This document shows positions 29,124 through 37,549 of a stretch of DNA of 64,000 bases, piece after piece (the first letter of the stretch is position 1; every line of letters starts with the position of its first letter). Made by a program: the position numbers and the translations under genes. The notes beneath the pieces were generated by a model. The model made no database searches. It was not told the origin of the DNA and saw nothing but the letters and a program-made list of their open reading frames with translations. The stretch is taken from NCBI RefSeq assembly GCF_001457415.1, contig NZ_LN881722.1:620001-684000 (forward strand), written 5' to 3'. Origin of the DNA: Gorillibacterium timonense. GTDB lineage: Bacteria; Bacillota; Bacilli; Paenibacillales; NBRC-103111.

Positions 29124-30395
29124 ATGGTTCGGCGTAAATTCAGCTTGATGTTGTTTCTGTTCAGCTTGATCGGGGGAGCGATCGGCTTCGCGGGAGGAGA
29201 GCTCCTGCTTGCCCGATTTGGTTCCGAGTGGCCGAATGTATGGCTCATGGCGCTTTATTTCGGCGTTCTCGGCCTCGCCACGGTGTTTTTCTGCCTGCTC
29301 GCCGAAACCGTCTCTCCGGAGATCGCCGGGCAAGGCTGGAGGCTCCGGCATTCCGGTACCGGCTGGAAGCTGCTCGTTCCCGCGGCGTTTATCATCCTGT
29401 TCTCCGCCGGAGCGATCTTCCAGTTTCTCTACGGCTTCGGGCTCGGGAAGCAGGAGCCGGCGCAGGATATCGTACTCGTCATCGACAAATCCGAAAGCAT
29501 GCTGCAAACCGATCCGAAACGCGAGAGCGTAGAGGCGGCGCAGAAGCTCATCCGCCGTATGGACTCCCATAAGCAGGTGGCGGTGATTCTGTTCAATGAA
29601 CAGCCCGAGCTGCTTCAGCCCTTGTCTCCCTTGAGAGACGCGGCCGACCGGGATGCGGTGGCCGACCGCCTGGATAGCTACCGTGCCGCCGGACAGACCG
29701 ATATCGCGAAAGCGCTGGATCTCGCAGTCGAACAGCTCGATTCGCGGACGAATCCGCGCAAGAGCATGGTCATCCTCATCTCGGACGGATACAGCGACGT
29801 GAATCTGGCGAATGCAACGGGACCTTATAGCGCAAAGGGGATTGCCATTCATACCGTCGGCATGAACAATACCAATACCGATGCGACGAAGCTGCTTAAA
29901 GAGCTGGCTGAGCGGACGGGCGGCAGTTATCACGGGATCGGAAGCGCGGGTGAGCTGTCCGGCGTCTTTACAAAGATCTATGATTTGAACCGCGGCTGGC
30001 ATTTGATGGGCGAACGCTCCGAGAATGGCGGCGACAGTCTCTATTATCGGTTCCTGCGCGTACTGCTGTTTGCGGGAATCGGAGCATTCATGGGCCTTGC
30101 GCTAGGCATTGTCTTCGACAACCGTCACCTGGCCAAGAGCTTTACCCTTGGCGGCGCCATCGCCGGCATTCTGGCAGGCACGGTTGTGGAGTTTTGGATG
30201 GGGATGGGGATTGCTCCAGGATTCGGTCGGTTTCTGGCTGACCTCATCCTGGCTGCTGTACTGGCCTTATCACCGCTCCTCATTCCGGTGAAGACGTCCG
30301 GTTCTCTCGGAAGCGCGGCTTCGATGAATCGACCGGGACGAGGTCCAGCCGATGATTATGGCCGTGCGAGCAGCGGCAGCTTTGACAGAAGGTGA
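29124..30395 (+). CDS. Polytopic membrane protein with external vWA domain
   Basis: A 423-residue protein with three membrane helices (about 7-28, 40-61, 83-104), a vWA domain at about 113-290, and three more helices (about 305-388). The MIDAS is complete: DKSES (121-125), Thr in AGQTDIAKAL and Asp in LISDGYSD. The positive-inside rule (RRK at the N-terminus, RLRHSGTGWK between helices 2 and 3) puts the vWA domain outside the cell. This makes a second extracellular vWA module in the operon. The ATG immediately follows the stop of the preceding gene. Related vWA membrane proteins (BatA-like) work with MoxR ATPases; here the partners appear to be the GTPases. Confidence 0.87.
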   Translation: MVRRKFSLMLFLFSLIGGAIGFAGGELLLARFGSEWPNVWLMALYFGVLGLATVFFCLLAETVSPEIAGQGWRLRHSGTGWKLLVPAAFIILFSAGAIFQFLYGFGLGKQEPAQDIVLVIDKSESMLQTDPKRESVEAAQKLIRRMDSHKQVAVILFNEQPELLQPLSPLRDAADRDAVADRLDSYRAAGQTDIAKALDLAVEQLDSRTNPRKSMVILISDGYSDVNLANATGPYSAKGIAIHTVGMNNTNTDATKLLKELAERTGGSYHGIGSAGELSGVFTKIYDLNRGWHLMGERSENGGDSLYYRFLRVLLFAGIGAFMGLALGIVFDNRHLAKSFTLGGAIAGILAGTVVEFWMGMGIAPGFGRFLADLILAAVLALSPLLIPVKTSGSLGSAASMNRPGRGPADDYGRASSGSFDRR

Positions 30396-30400
30396 TGCAG

Positions 30401-31102
30401 ATGAAGGATTGGGAATGGATCACGGAAGTTCCGCAGGAACGCAGAATAACAGGAGCGGCATGCCGTGTCCAGGACCGGGAGGGCGTGCTCACCTGGAACT
30501 GGCCGGCGGGTCTGCCCTTTGTCTATTTGCTTGGATTCGTTCCGGGAGAAGGCTCCGAGGCTTCGACTTGGGAACTGCTATCAACTGGCGGGTCTTCGGA
30601 CGGAGCGTCGTTCGGGACGTATCCCCCGCGCGAACGGCTAAAGCTGTATACCCGCGAAGAGTATAAGGCAAACGGCGGTTATCGGAAGCACCTCGACCGA
30701 TACGGCTCCTATGCCTATCGCATCTACCCCGGAGAACGTCGGGATGGAGTGATTCAAGTATACGCCCAGCAGGATGACGGGAATTCCACTATGTTCAGCA
30801 TGGGGAAGGCCAAGATCCACTGTACCGTCAAATACAAAGCCAACTGGTTTTCCAAAGGAAAGGTCGCTCGCATGACCGTGACGCCGGAGGTGTTTGTCCC
30901 GAAGGAAGCGCTCTGCTACGTCAAGAAAACGGGAGCGATGCCGCAGAGTGTTCAGGATGGAACGGCATATCCACTTTTGTCCGATCTGCAGCCCGGTCCG
31001 AATGCGCTGCCGGACATCGAAATCGGCAAGGACGATTTCATCAAGCTCTTTTTTACAGACGGTAAAGTGTACGGAGAAGCGTTTGATTTGATTCACAGCT
31101 GA
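30401..31102 (+). CDS. Hypothetical beta-rich protein of the vWA/tubulin/GTPase operon
   Basis: A 233-residue protein without signal peptide, membrane helix or known motif. The composition (many Trp, Tyr and Gly, alternating hydrophobic residues) suggests a beta-rich fold, possibly a tandem of small beta domains. ATG 30401 is preferred, eight bases after GAAGG; the GTG at 30392 and ATG at 30395 are alternatives that would overlap the upstream stop. It sits between the membrane vWA gene and the GTPase gene in a tight operon, so it is probably a structural or ligand-binding component. I do not recognise the family. Confidence 0.65.
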   Translation: MKDWEWITEVPQERRITGAACRVQDREGVLTWNWPAGLPFVYLLGFVPGEGSEASTWELLSTGGSSDGASFGTYPPRERLKLYTREEYKANGGYRKHLDRYGSYAYRIYPGERRDGVIQVYAQQDDGNSTMFSMGKAKIHCTVKYKANWFSKGKVARMTVTPEVFVPKEALCYVKKTGAMPQSVQDGTAYPLLSDLQPGPNALPDIEIGKDDFIKLFFTDGKVYGEAFDLIHS

Positions 31103-31156
31103 ACGGCTGAACGGCTGAACTGAGGTTCGCCAAGTACCGCAAAAGGAGGTCTATCC

Positions 31157-32422
31157 ATGCTGAAAGCGCTGAGGGGCTTGTTCCAGAGAACTCCGGTCAA
31201 GGTCAAGCCGCCTTTTTACGATATCGTCTGCCCTTATTGCTTCAGCAAGTTTCAACCGGAAGACGTGCTGTTCCGGGCCACCCACGACAAGGAAGGCGAT
31301 CCCGAATACCGGCTTCAGGAGGATGAAGAGCTGGACCGTTACCGCGCTAAGTTCAATCTCGACTCAGCCGGTGACATCGAGGCGGTCATCTCCCCCGCAT
31401 CCGTTCCGGAGGAGAACAGGACCTATGTCGATCACGTCCTGGTCGGAATCATCGACAAGCATGGCGAATCGACTCGCAAACGGATTTGCCCCCGCTGTCA
31501 CAACGAGCTTCCGATCTCAGCCGGGAAGGTGCCGAGCAACATCATTTCGATCATCGGAGCCACGTCGGTAGGCAAATCCGTCTACATGACCTCCCTGATT
31601 CATACCCTGCAGCAGGTGACGGCAGCGAACTTCGGAGCGGCTTGCATCCCGATGAACGCCGACATCAGCCGTCGCTTCCGTACGTATTACGAGGAGCCGA
31701 TCTTCGAGCAGGGCCGGATGCTGGGAGCTACTCAGAAGATTGAGAAGATGGAGCCGTTCATCTTCAACTTTGTGTTCAAGGATGAGAATTTGCCGCCGCT
31801 TACTCTCGTATTCTTCGATGTGGCGGGAGAAGGGATGACCGACCGGAATTATCTGGACATCTATGCGGCGCATATCCAGAATTCCTCTGGCATTCTCTTC
31901 ATGGTCGATCCTCTGCAGATTCGGACCATCCGCGACCGGCTGCTGATCGGTCTAGGGGAAGGAAGCGGAGATCTGGCAAGCCGGCACGCGGAGCCGCGCG
32001 ATGTCATCATCACCCTCTTCGAAAACTTCATCGGCCACAATGAGAAGTCCAAGACGGATATCCCGACCGCCATCGTCCTCACCAAGAGCGACATGCTGCA
32101 GCATCTGAAGGAAGAGCACGGAGCATACATTGATACGAACAGCAACGTGTTCCGCAATGTCGTGCACGCGGAGCATTTGGACCTGACGGAGTTCTCCAAC
32201 ATCGATGGGGAAATCCGGCGATTTCTCGAGAAGGTGGACCGTCCTTTCAAGGATGCGGTCGATGTGTATTTCACCAACACCGCGTATTTCGCCGTCTCGG
32301 CACTCGGCAGCAATCCGGTGAACAAGCAGATCGAAGGAGTCGTGTCGCCGGTTCGGGTCGATGAACCCTTCGTCTGGCTGCTGCACAAGCTCGATTACAT
32401 CGAGGGGAGAGATTCCCGATGA
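31157..32422 (+). CDS. Zinc-ribbon TRAFAC-type GTPase (GTPase-centric system component)
   Basis: A 421-residue GTPase. Residues 25-28 (CPYC) and 111-114 (CPRC) would form a zinc ribbon interrupted by an 80-residue insertion. A P-loop GTPase domain follows: G1 GATSVGKS (134-141), G3 DVAGEG (221-226) and a G4-like TKSD (309-312). The family resembles the 'TRAFAC clade GTPase' or double-GTPase proteins that occur beside GAP1-type proteins in NTP-dependent conflict systems. Exactly such a gene follows, overlapping by four bases (ATGA), which strongly implies a working pair. AAGGAGG precedes the ATG. Cytoplasmic. It probably acts as a switch controlled by the neighbouring GAP1-like protein. Confidence 0.87.
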   Translation: MLKALRGLFQRTPVKVKPPFYDIVCPYCFSKFQPEDVLFRATHDKEGDPEYRLQEDEELDRYRAKFNLDSAGDIEAVISPASVPEENRTYVDHVLVGIIDKHGESTRKRICPRCHNELPISAGKVPSNIISIIGATSVGKSVYMTSLIHTLQQVTAANFGAACIPMNADISRRFRTYYEEPIFEQGRMLGATQKIEKMEPFIFNFVFKDENLPPLTLVFFDVAGEGMTDRNYLDIYAAHIQNSSGILFMVDPLQIRTIRDRLLIGLGEGSGDLASRHAEPRDVIITLFENFIGHNEKSKTDIPTAIVLTKSDMLQHLKEEHGAYIDTNSNVFRNVVHAEHLDLTEFSNIDGEIRRFLEKVDRPFKDAVDVYFTNTAYFAVSALGSNPVNKQIEGVVSPVRVDEPFVWLLHKLDYIEGRDSR

Positions 32423-35154
32423 CGGAGGCGAAGATTCAGCAGCATTATTACACGCGGGGCCGCGAAGGCTTGTTTCAAGGTGGAGAAGGCTTTGACACAG
32501 TGGCCAAATCCTCCGGCCTCGAGGCTTCGTTCATCCGGAAGACTCTTCATCCCTATTGCCTCTACATAGCCCCGCAAGAGCTGATTCGGCGAGGGGAACT
32601 CGATCCAGCCCGTTATCCGGAATCACTGACCGTGTTCCCGGCGGAGTCGGGCGAGCTTGTGATCGGTCGTGCCGTCTTCAGTGGATCGGATTTTACCGGT
32701 CAGCGGGAGGCTGTCTTCATTCATCAGTTTGTTGTTCCGCGCACCCGCGCCGAGGAATTCCTTCAGCACCCGTCCTCGCTTCTGAGGGTGACCGCTTTTC
32801 ATAACCGTTATGACGAAAGTGAAGGCAAGGACCTTCCTGAGCTTGACCAACTGCCGCATGGGGCAGCGGCATCGGCCGAAGAGAGGGACGCTGTCCTCGT
32901 TCGCTTAGGCGTCGGAGACGCCGTCTTCAAGGCGCTCCTCGCCGCGATCTTCACGGCGATTGCTTCGAAGAAAAAGGTCTATGTTGCGCTCGATGCCGAC
33001 GTCAGCGAAAGTTCCAAGCTCGCCGCGAGCCTGCTGGAGATTCTCTATGTCGGCCTTCCGATCGAGGTGCGCCGCCGCTTCGGGTTTACCACCTATAACA
33101 ACGAACCGCAAGGCAAGAAGGGCATCGACCTCATGGTTGTGGAAAAAGGCAGCATTCGGCCGGGAGACCGTTCCATGGGGAAGGACATCGTGTTCGACTT
33201 CCCGAACGGCCGGTTCCCCGTTCCCGAGCCAGGAACGAAATCAGCTTTCCTCGAGATGGTATGGGAATGGCGGAATGCGCCGAGCGAGCTTGCGGAGTTT
33301 TACGATTTCGCGGCCGAAGCGCTGGATGGTTTTCCCGCTGCCGAGCAGATCTCCCTTGCCGCTTATCAGGAGCTGGCTGCCATTTATCGGACAGGCCGGG
33401 GGGACTACGAGCGCTATCCACTGGAAAAAGGGGAGATCGCGTCGGGAATCCTCCGCTACCTCAAGGTCGGCGGCCATGACAAGAAGCCGAGGCTAAATGA
33501 GCTGCTCCTGGCATTGCTGCGGCAAGAGCAGAGCAACAGCTCCCTTGTGGGAGGAGAGCGGTCACCCTTGCCCCTTGGCGCGCTGGCTGCGTATATGGAC
33601 TATTATGAGGCCGCTCCTGTAGAGAATAAGGAGGAGATCGTAAGCGCCGTCATCGAGTTCCTGGACGGGCTGGCGGCACAGACGCTGCCTGCGAGCGAAG
33701 GAAACGGGAAGGCTGCGACGTCCGGACTTATGGCGGAAGCGAGTGAGGCTCTGCGCAAGCATTCAGAGCTTCAGCGGCTAGTCTACGAACGCACGGGAAG
33801 AGACATTCGATATTCGGCTCTGCAGGAAGCATTTCTGACCGATCGGATGAGCCGCGTGAAGACCGTGAAGGAGCTGCAGGAGGAAATCGTCTTCTGGGCC
33901 AGTCATTCCTTCGACTCGCTCGGGCTTCCGTACTTCATCGATCAGTTTCGGGACAAGCTCCGCAGGGCGCTGCTGAAGTCAGGCGATCATGCGGTGGCCG
34001 GAGAAAGTCTCTTTCGCTTCTGCTCGCAGCTGTACAAGGCTCATTCCAGCCGCAAGGGCTTTGAAGCGTTCTGCGATGCTCTGGAGATTGAAACGGCGCG
34101 AGTCGTTCTCGATTCTCTGTCGCTGTCCACAAGCACGTATGCGGAGGTCATGCAGGCCGGTTATATTCTGGCGGAAGACCGGCTCTTAACCGGAGAGGAG
34201 CTCACGGAGGAGCAAGCCTCCAAGCTGAGAGTTCTGCGCGGCGTCTATGAGGCTATGGTGAATCTGGGGCCGGTTGCCGCTTTGGGCACGGGGATGAAGT
34301 CCGCCCCGGATGGCGATGATCCGCTCGGAGGGAAGGTGCTTCCAGCCGATAAGGCTAGAAGTCATGAGGCGGCCGCATCGCCCCATAAAGAGGAGCGACG
34401 CTTTCCGATCGAGGCGTACACCGAAGGGGAAATGGGTCGAATTCAAGAACTGGTGCGCCGGTTTTTGAAGGGTCGGGTGCATCCTCCTCAGTATGGAACC
34501 CTTTTGTTTTCCTTCACCGAATGGAGCTTCCGGACCGGTGGTGAAGATCGGCCGGTCTCCTATTTCGATCTGTTGACCTTTATCCATAACGAAACGGAAG
34601 GGACCGGGGAGCTCGATAATTTCCTTATCTGGAGCTCGACTCAACCGGCCTTCCGCGACGGCAGCGGAAAAATGCTGAAGCCCGCTTACCGGAATGCTTT
34701 GCGCAAGTATTTTACCGAGGTGGATCGGAAAGCGTTGAAGGACCGGAAACGCTATCGCCAATTGACGGACGAAGCTTTGCCGAGGGAATTCCGGAGAGTG
34801 ATCTCGACAATCCGCGAGGATGGTGGAAATCCGGTTCTGCGTTTCGTGAAGCGCAATGGACGATCGTTGTCCCTTCTCCTGCTTGTCCTCGTTCTCGGAA
34901 CAACAGCCGTTTTCCTGTTCGGTCGCTCGGGGCGCGGCGGTGACGGTTCTCCGTCTCCGACGCTGCTCCCGTCCCCCTCTCCCGGAGGTTTTTCCGTTTC
35001 GCAGAGCCCTGCAAGTTCGATCAGCCCGGACAGCTCGGCTGCTCCGACAGGCTCGGCGAGTCCTGCAGGTTCAGCGAGTCCTGCGGGCTCTGCCAGCCCT
35101 TCGGTTTCGGCAAGTCCGTCCGGCAGCCCTGTTTCTGCTTCTCCTAGTCCTTAA
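32419..35154 (+). CDS. GAP1-N2-like GTPase-associated protein with membrane anchor and Ser/Pro tail
   Basis: A 911-residue protein. The N-terminus (QQHYYTRGREGLFQGGEGFD, then PYCLYIAPQEL and FIHQFVVP) has the pattern of the GAP1-N2 domain found in proteins paired with TRAFAC GTPases. The VYVALDADVSESSKLAASLL and FGFTTYNNEPQG segments are also typical of that family. A long helical middle part follows, a membrane helix lies at about 816-835, and the last 75 residues are a low-complexity tail with repeats of GSASPA. A basic KRNGR before the helix places the bulk inside and the tail outside. The start overlaps the GTPase stop by four bases. It is the last gene of the operon and is followed by a terminator. 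Confidence 0.82.
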   Translation: MTEAKIQQHYYTRGREGLFQGGEGFDTVAKSSGLEASFIRKTLHPYCLYIAPQELIRRGELDPARYPESLTVFPAESGELVIGRAVFSGSDFTGQREAVFIHQFVVPRTRAEEFLQHPSSLLRVTAFHNRYDESEGKDLPELDQLPHGAAASAEERDAVLVRLGVGDAVFKALLAAIFTAIASKKKVYVALDADVSESSKLAASLLEILYVGLPIEVRRRFGFTTYNNEPQGKKGIDLMVVEKGSIRPGDRSMGKDIVFDFPNGRFPVPEPGTKSAFLEMVWEWRNAPSELAEFYDFAAEALDGFPAAEQISLAAYQELAAIYRTGRGDYERYPLEKGEIASGILRYLKVGGHDKKPRLNELLLALLRQEQSNSSLVGGERSPLPLGALAAYMDYYEAAPVENKEEIVSAVIEFLDGLAAQTLPASEGNGKAATSGLMAEASEALRKHSELQRLVYERTGRDIRYSALQEAFLTDRMSRVKTVKELQEEIVFWASHSFDSLGLPYFIDQFRDKLRRALLKSGDHAVAGESLFRFCSQLYKAHSSRKGFEAFCDALEIETARVVLDSLSLSTSTYAEVMQAGYILAEDRLLTGEELTEEQASKLRVLRGVYEAMVNLGPVAALGTGMKSAPDGDDPLGGKVLPADKARSHEAAASPHKEERRFPIEAYTEGEMGRIQELVRRFLKGRVHPPQYGTLLFSFTEWSFRTGGEDRPVSYFDLLTFIHNETEGTGELDNFLIWSSTQPAFRDGSGKMLKPAYRNALRKYFTEVDRKALKDRKRYRQLTDEALPREFRRVISTIREDGGNPVLRFVKRNGRSLSLLLLVLVLGTTAVFLFGRSGRGGDGSPSPTLLPSPSPGGFSVSQSPASSISPDSSAAPTGSASPAGSASPAGSASPSVSASPSGSPVSASPSP

Positions 35155-35244
35155 GCTAAGTATTCTGAAGGGGGACCCCTCCCGATTGCGAAGGGGCGTA
35201 TCGGACAACGACTGGCGGCCCGTTCGTCATTGTCGCTAACTAGC

Positions 35245-35284
35245 AAAGACCTCCAAGCCTGTTACGAGGCGGAGGTCTTTTTGC
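35245..35284. terminator. Rho-independent terminator ending the vWA/tubulin/GTPase operon
   Basis: AAAGACCTCC (35245-35254) pairs with GGAGGTCTTT (35271-35280), with an inner GCCT/AGGC stem and flanking T. It also serves the converging acetyltransferase gene. Confidence 0.85.
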
Positions 35285-35321
35285 TTCCAGCGGTTTCTAA
35301 GCCATCAATTCCTCCGGATTC

Positions 35322-35864
35322 TTATTCCTCGGGATTCAGGATCGACAGCACCGTATGATCCTCCCAGCGCCCGTTGATCATGACGTTTTTGCGGGCGATG
35401 CCCTCCTGCTCAAAGCCGGCCTTCTCGAGCACGCGGATGGAGCCGAGGTTGCTCGGCTTGGCCTCTGCCCAGATGCGGTGCAGCTTCAGCTCCCGGAAGC
35501 CGAAATCCACCAGCAGCCGAGCGGCTTCCGTCATGTACCCATTGCCCTCATAGTCCTTGTCCAGGCTGTATCCCATCATAGCTCGTTGAAAGAATCTTCG
35601 CTGTACTTGGAACAGGCTGATGCCGCCGATGAGCTCATCGTTCACTTTCAGGAAGATGCCGAAGTGATACTGTCGATCCTCACGGAAATCCTCCGCACAA
35701 TGGCGGATCCAGTCCAACTGGAAGTCCTCGGAATAATAGCTTTCGTCGCGCGCGGGCGTAACGGCTTGGAAGTGGTCCTGGTTCTTTACATTGTGTTCGG
35801 TCCAGACGGCTGCGTCTTCCTCTTCCAGAGGGCGCAGGTAGATCCGTTCGCCTATCAGCTTCAT
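35322..35864 (-). CDS. GNAT-family N-acetyltransferase (RimJ/RimL-like)
   Basis: A 180-residue acetyltransferase starting at MKLIGERIYLRPLEEEDA, a standard RimJ/RimL N-terminus. The acetyl-CoA binding core is MGYSLDKDYEGNGYMTEAAR, where the usual QGxG/A is EGNGYM. The later HRIWAEAKPSNLGSIRVLEKAGF is diagnostic of this branch, which acetylates ribosomal protein N-termini or small amines. ATG 35864 is supported by GGGAGG ten bases upstream; a longer in-frame ATG at 35957 lacks a ribosome site. It is a stand-alone gene converging on the large operon. Confidence 0.92.
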   Translation of the reverse strand: MKLIGERIYLRPLEEEDAAVWTEHNVKNQDHFQAVTPARDESYYSEDFQLDWIRHCAEDFREDRQYHFGIFLKVNDELIGGISLFQVQRRFFQRAMMGYSLDKDYEGNGYMTEAARLLVDFGFRELKLHRIWAEAKPSNLGSIRVLEKAGFEQEGIARKNVMINGRWEDHTVLSILNPEE

Positions 35865-36046
35865 GGTTGTTCCTCCCGACGGTCCGCAAGGGACCGCTCC
35901 CTTCAAATGTCGTATCCTACCATTGTAAGCCGAGCGGCTGCGAGAGACAATCCCCATAGAAAAACGGCGCGATTCGCTATGCGTCTGCCGCGCATTCGAA
36001 CCACACCGTTATATTTATTCGATCCGCTCTCTTCGATCTGTGGTGC

Positions 36047-36328
36047 TTACGATAGAGGCGAAGCCGCCCAGCGCTTCAGCTTAGGGAACAATTCCTTCAT
36101 GGCCGTTCTCGCTGTATTTGCATCTGGATAAGGATTTCCGTTTGACACATGCGGAACGCAGGATTCGATCATTTCGTCCATGGTTTCTTCAGTGGTAAAT
36201 CCTCCATCTTTAAAGCAGTAACAACAGTATTCTTCATGGAGCATGCCATCCGTTTGGGTGCCGTGATCTTCCGGTTGAGCAAGGGGCATCGCACAGCTTT
36301 GGCAAAAGACAAGGGCGGTCATTATCAT
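36047..36328 (-). CDS. Small zinc-ribbon protein
   Basis: About 93 residues. The pattern FCQSCAMPL, later YCCYCFKDGGF, is that of the putative zinc-ribbon family in which two CxxC pairs bind one zinc. The rest is a short helical C-terminus (MDEMIESC to ELFPKLKRWA). Function of the family is unknown. ATG 36328 follows AAGGAG by seven bases; GTG 36334 upstream is too close. Directly upstream lies an array of four 38-bp palindromic repeats, so its expression may be controlled there. It is downstream of the WYL regulator gene on the same strand. Confidence 0.85.
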   Translation of the reverse strand: MIMTALVFCQSCAMPLAQPEDHGTQTDGMLHEEYCCYCFKDGGFTTEETMDEMIESCVPHVSNGNPYPDANTARTAMKELFPKLKRWAASPLS

Positions 36329-36368
36329 CTTCACTCTCCTTCAGGGGATGTCTTTATTTTACCTTTGG

Positions 36369-36502
36369 GAAGTGGACAATAGGTTGTCCACTTCTTTAAT
36401 GAAAAAGAAGTGGGCAACAGTGTCCACTTCTTTATAGGAAAAAGGAAGTGGACAACAGTGTCCGATTTCAGTGTGAAGCTGAACTTGGACAACAGTGTCC
36501 AA
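36369..36502. repeat. Array of four palindromic repeats with 37-38 bp period
   Basis: Four dyads are present: 36369-36394, 36407-36430, 36445-36469 and 36485-36502. The consensus half-sites are GAAGTGGACA and TGTCCACTTC around a short AC-AG centre. Equivalent positions are 38, 38 and 37 bases apart. The linkers are A/T-rich, and CCACTTCTTT of one unit can also pair with AAAGAAGTGG of the next. The last unit is shorter and more diverged. The array lies between the WYL regulator and the zinc-ribbon gene, in the leader of the latter. It could be a multi-site operator, a folded leader RNA or a set of tandem attenuators. Confidence 0.85.
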
Positions 36503-36549
36503 TTGCTTTATGAAGAACGGCGCCTCCGGTTCTTCTTGTTTCCAGGAGC

Positions 36550-37479
36550 TTATTGCTCGGCATAGCGCTCAACAATTTTGGCTGCTTCGGCTTGCAATTC
36601 CTCCCGTAGGAAGGAGGGGGAGAGGACGAGGAGATCCGATCCGAAGGAAAGCAAAGCGGAGATCACCCAGCGGTCAAGCGGCCAGGTGCATTTGACCTCA
36701 ATGTCCCCCGAATCCAGAAATTCAAGGGTCTCCCGATGAAACAGATCGTAGACACGGGATATGGACGGGGAGCGAAAACGCAGATGCAGGACGAGAGGCG
36801 GCTCCTGCTTGCGGGTCGCTTGCTCCTCCGCTTGCTCCTGCTCATAGGCGAGCATGGAGCCGGTTCGGCGGACAAAAGGCTCGTTCAGCACGGCGAGGGC
36901 AATGACCCGCGAAAGCCGGAATGTCCGGTAGCCACCGCGCAGTCGGCACCAGCCCCATAGATACCAACCACTCCCGCGGTAGTGAAGCGTCATCGGCTCG
37001 ACCCTGCGCACTTCCGGCAAGCCCCCGGCGTTGATGTACGTGAGTTCAAGCAAATGGCGAGCTTCGATGGCATTGCGAAGGACGGCAAATTGTTCATCCT
37101 CGTGACGCGGCCCCCAGCCCGACAGATCGACCCGCAGCCATTCATCCTGGGCCTTCGAGCCGAACAAGGCGCTCAGCTTGGCGAGGACTCCCTCGGCTCC
37201 GATATCCTGCGTAAACGATAGGTTGGATAGCAGGGTGAGGAGAAGGGCTCTTTCCTTTTCGTCGAGAAGAACGCGCGACAAGGAATAACCCTCCATAAGC
37301 CGGATTCCTCCACCCGTCCCTTGTGACGTATAGATCGGAATGCCAGCGATGGACAGGTCTTCCATGTCGCGCCTGATGGTTCGGGTGGAAACTTCAAATT
37401 TTTCGGCCAGCTCTCGGGCCGTCGTTTTGTCGTGGGCGAGCAAATGCATCAGGATGCCAAGCTGTCGATTCAACTTCAT
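36550..37479 (-). CDS. HTH/WYL-domain transcriptional regulator
   Basis: A 309-residue regulator of the YafY type. Residues 1-55 give the HTH_11 winged helix (ARELAEKFEVSTRTIRRDME). The central WYL domain includes LLELTYINAGGLPEVRRVEP and the aromatic core YRGSGWYLWGWCRLRGGYR. The C-terminal WCX part ends the protein. It is a paralogue of the regulator at 8498-9421. The gene is followed by the palindromic array and the zinc-ribbon gene, which are attractive candidate targets. Ligand unknown. Confidence 0.9.
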   Translation of the reverse strand: MKLNRQLGILMHLLAHDKTTARELAEKFEVSTRTIRRDMEDLSIAGIPIYTSQGTGGGIRLMEGYSLSRVLLDEKERALLLTLLSNLSFTQDIGAEGVLAKLSALFGSKAQDEWLRVDLSGWGPRHEDEQFAVLRNAIEARHLLELTYINAGGLPEVRRVEPMTLHYRGSGWYLWGWCRLRGGYRTFRLSRVIALAVLNEPFVRRTGSMLAYEQEQAEEQATRKQEPPLVLHLRFRSPSISRVYDLFHRETLEFLDSGDIEVKCTWPLDRWVISALLSFGSDLLVLSPSFLREELQAEAAKIVERYAEQ

Positions 37480-37549
37480 CGAGAGAGAGCCTCCTTGGAT
37501 ATAAGACGCGCATGACGATCCGGCATAAACCCAGATGTCGGAATTCCAA

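Noticed and set aside
36369-36502. CRISPR array
   Set aside because: Period is about 38 bases with no unique spacers of normal length, units are perfect dyads and no cas genes are near.
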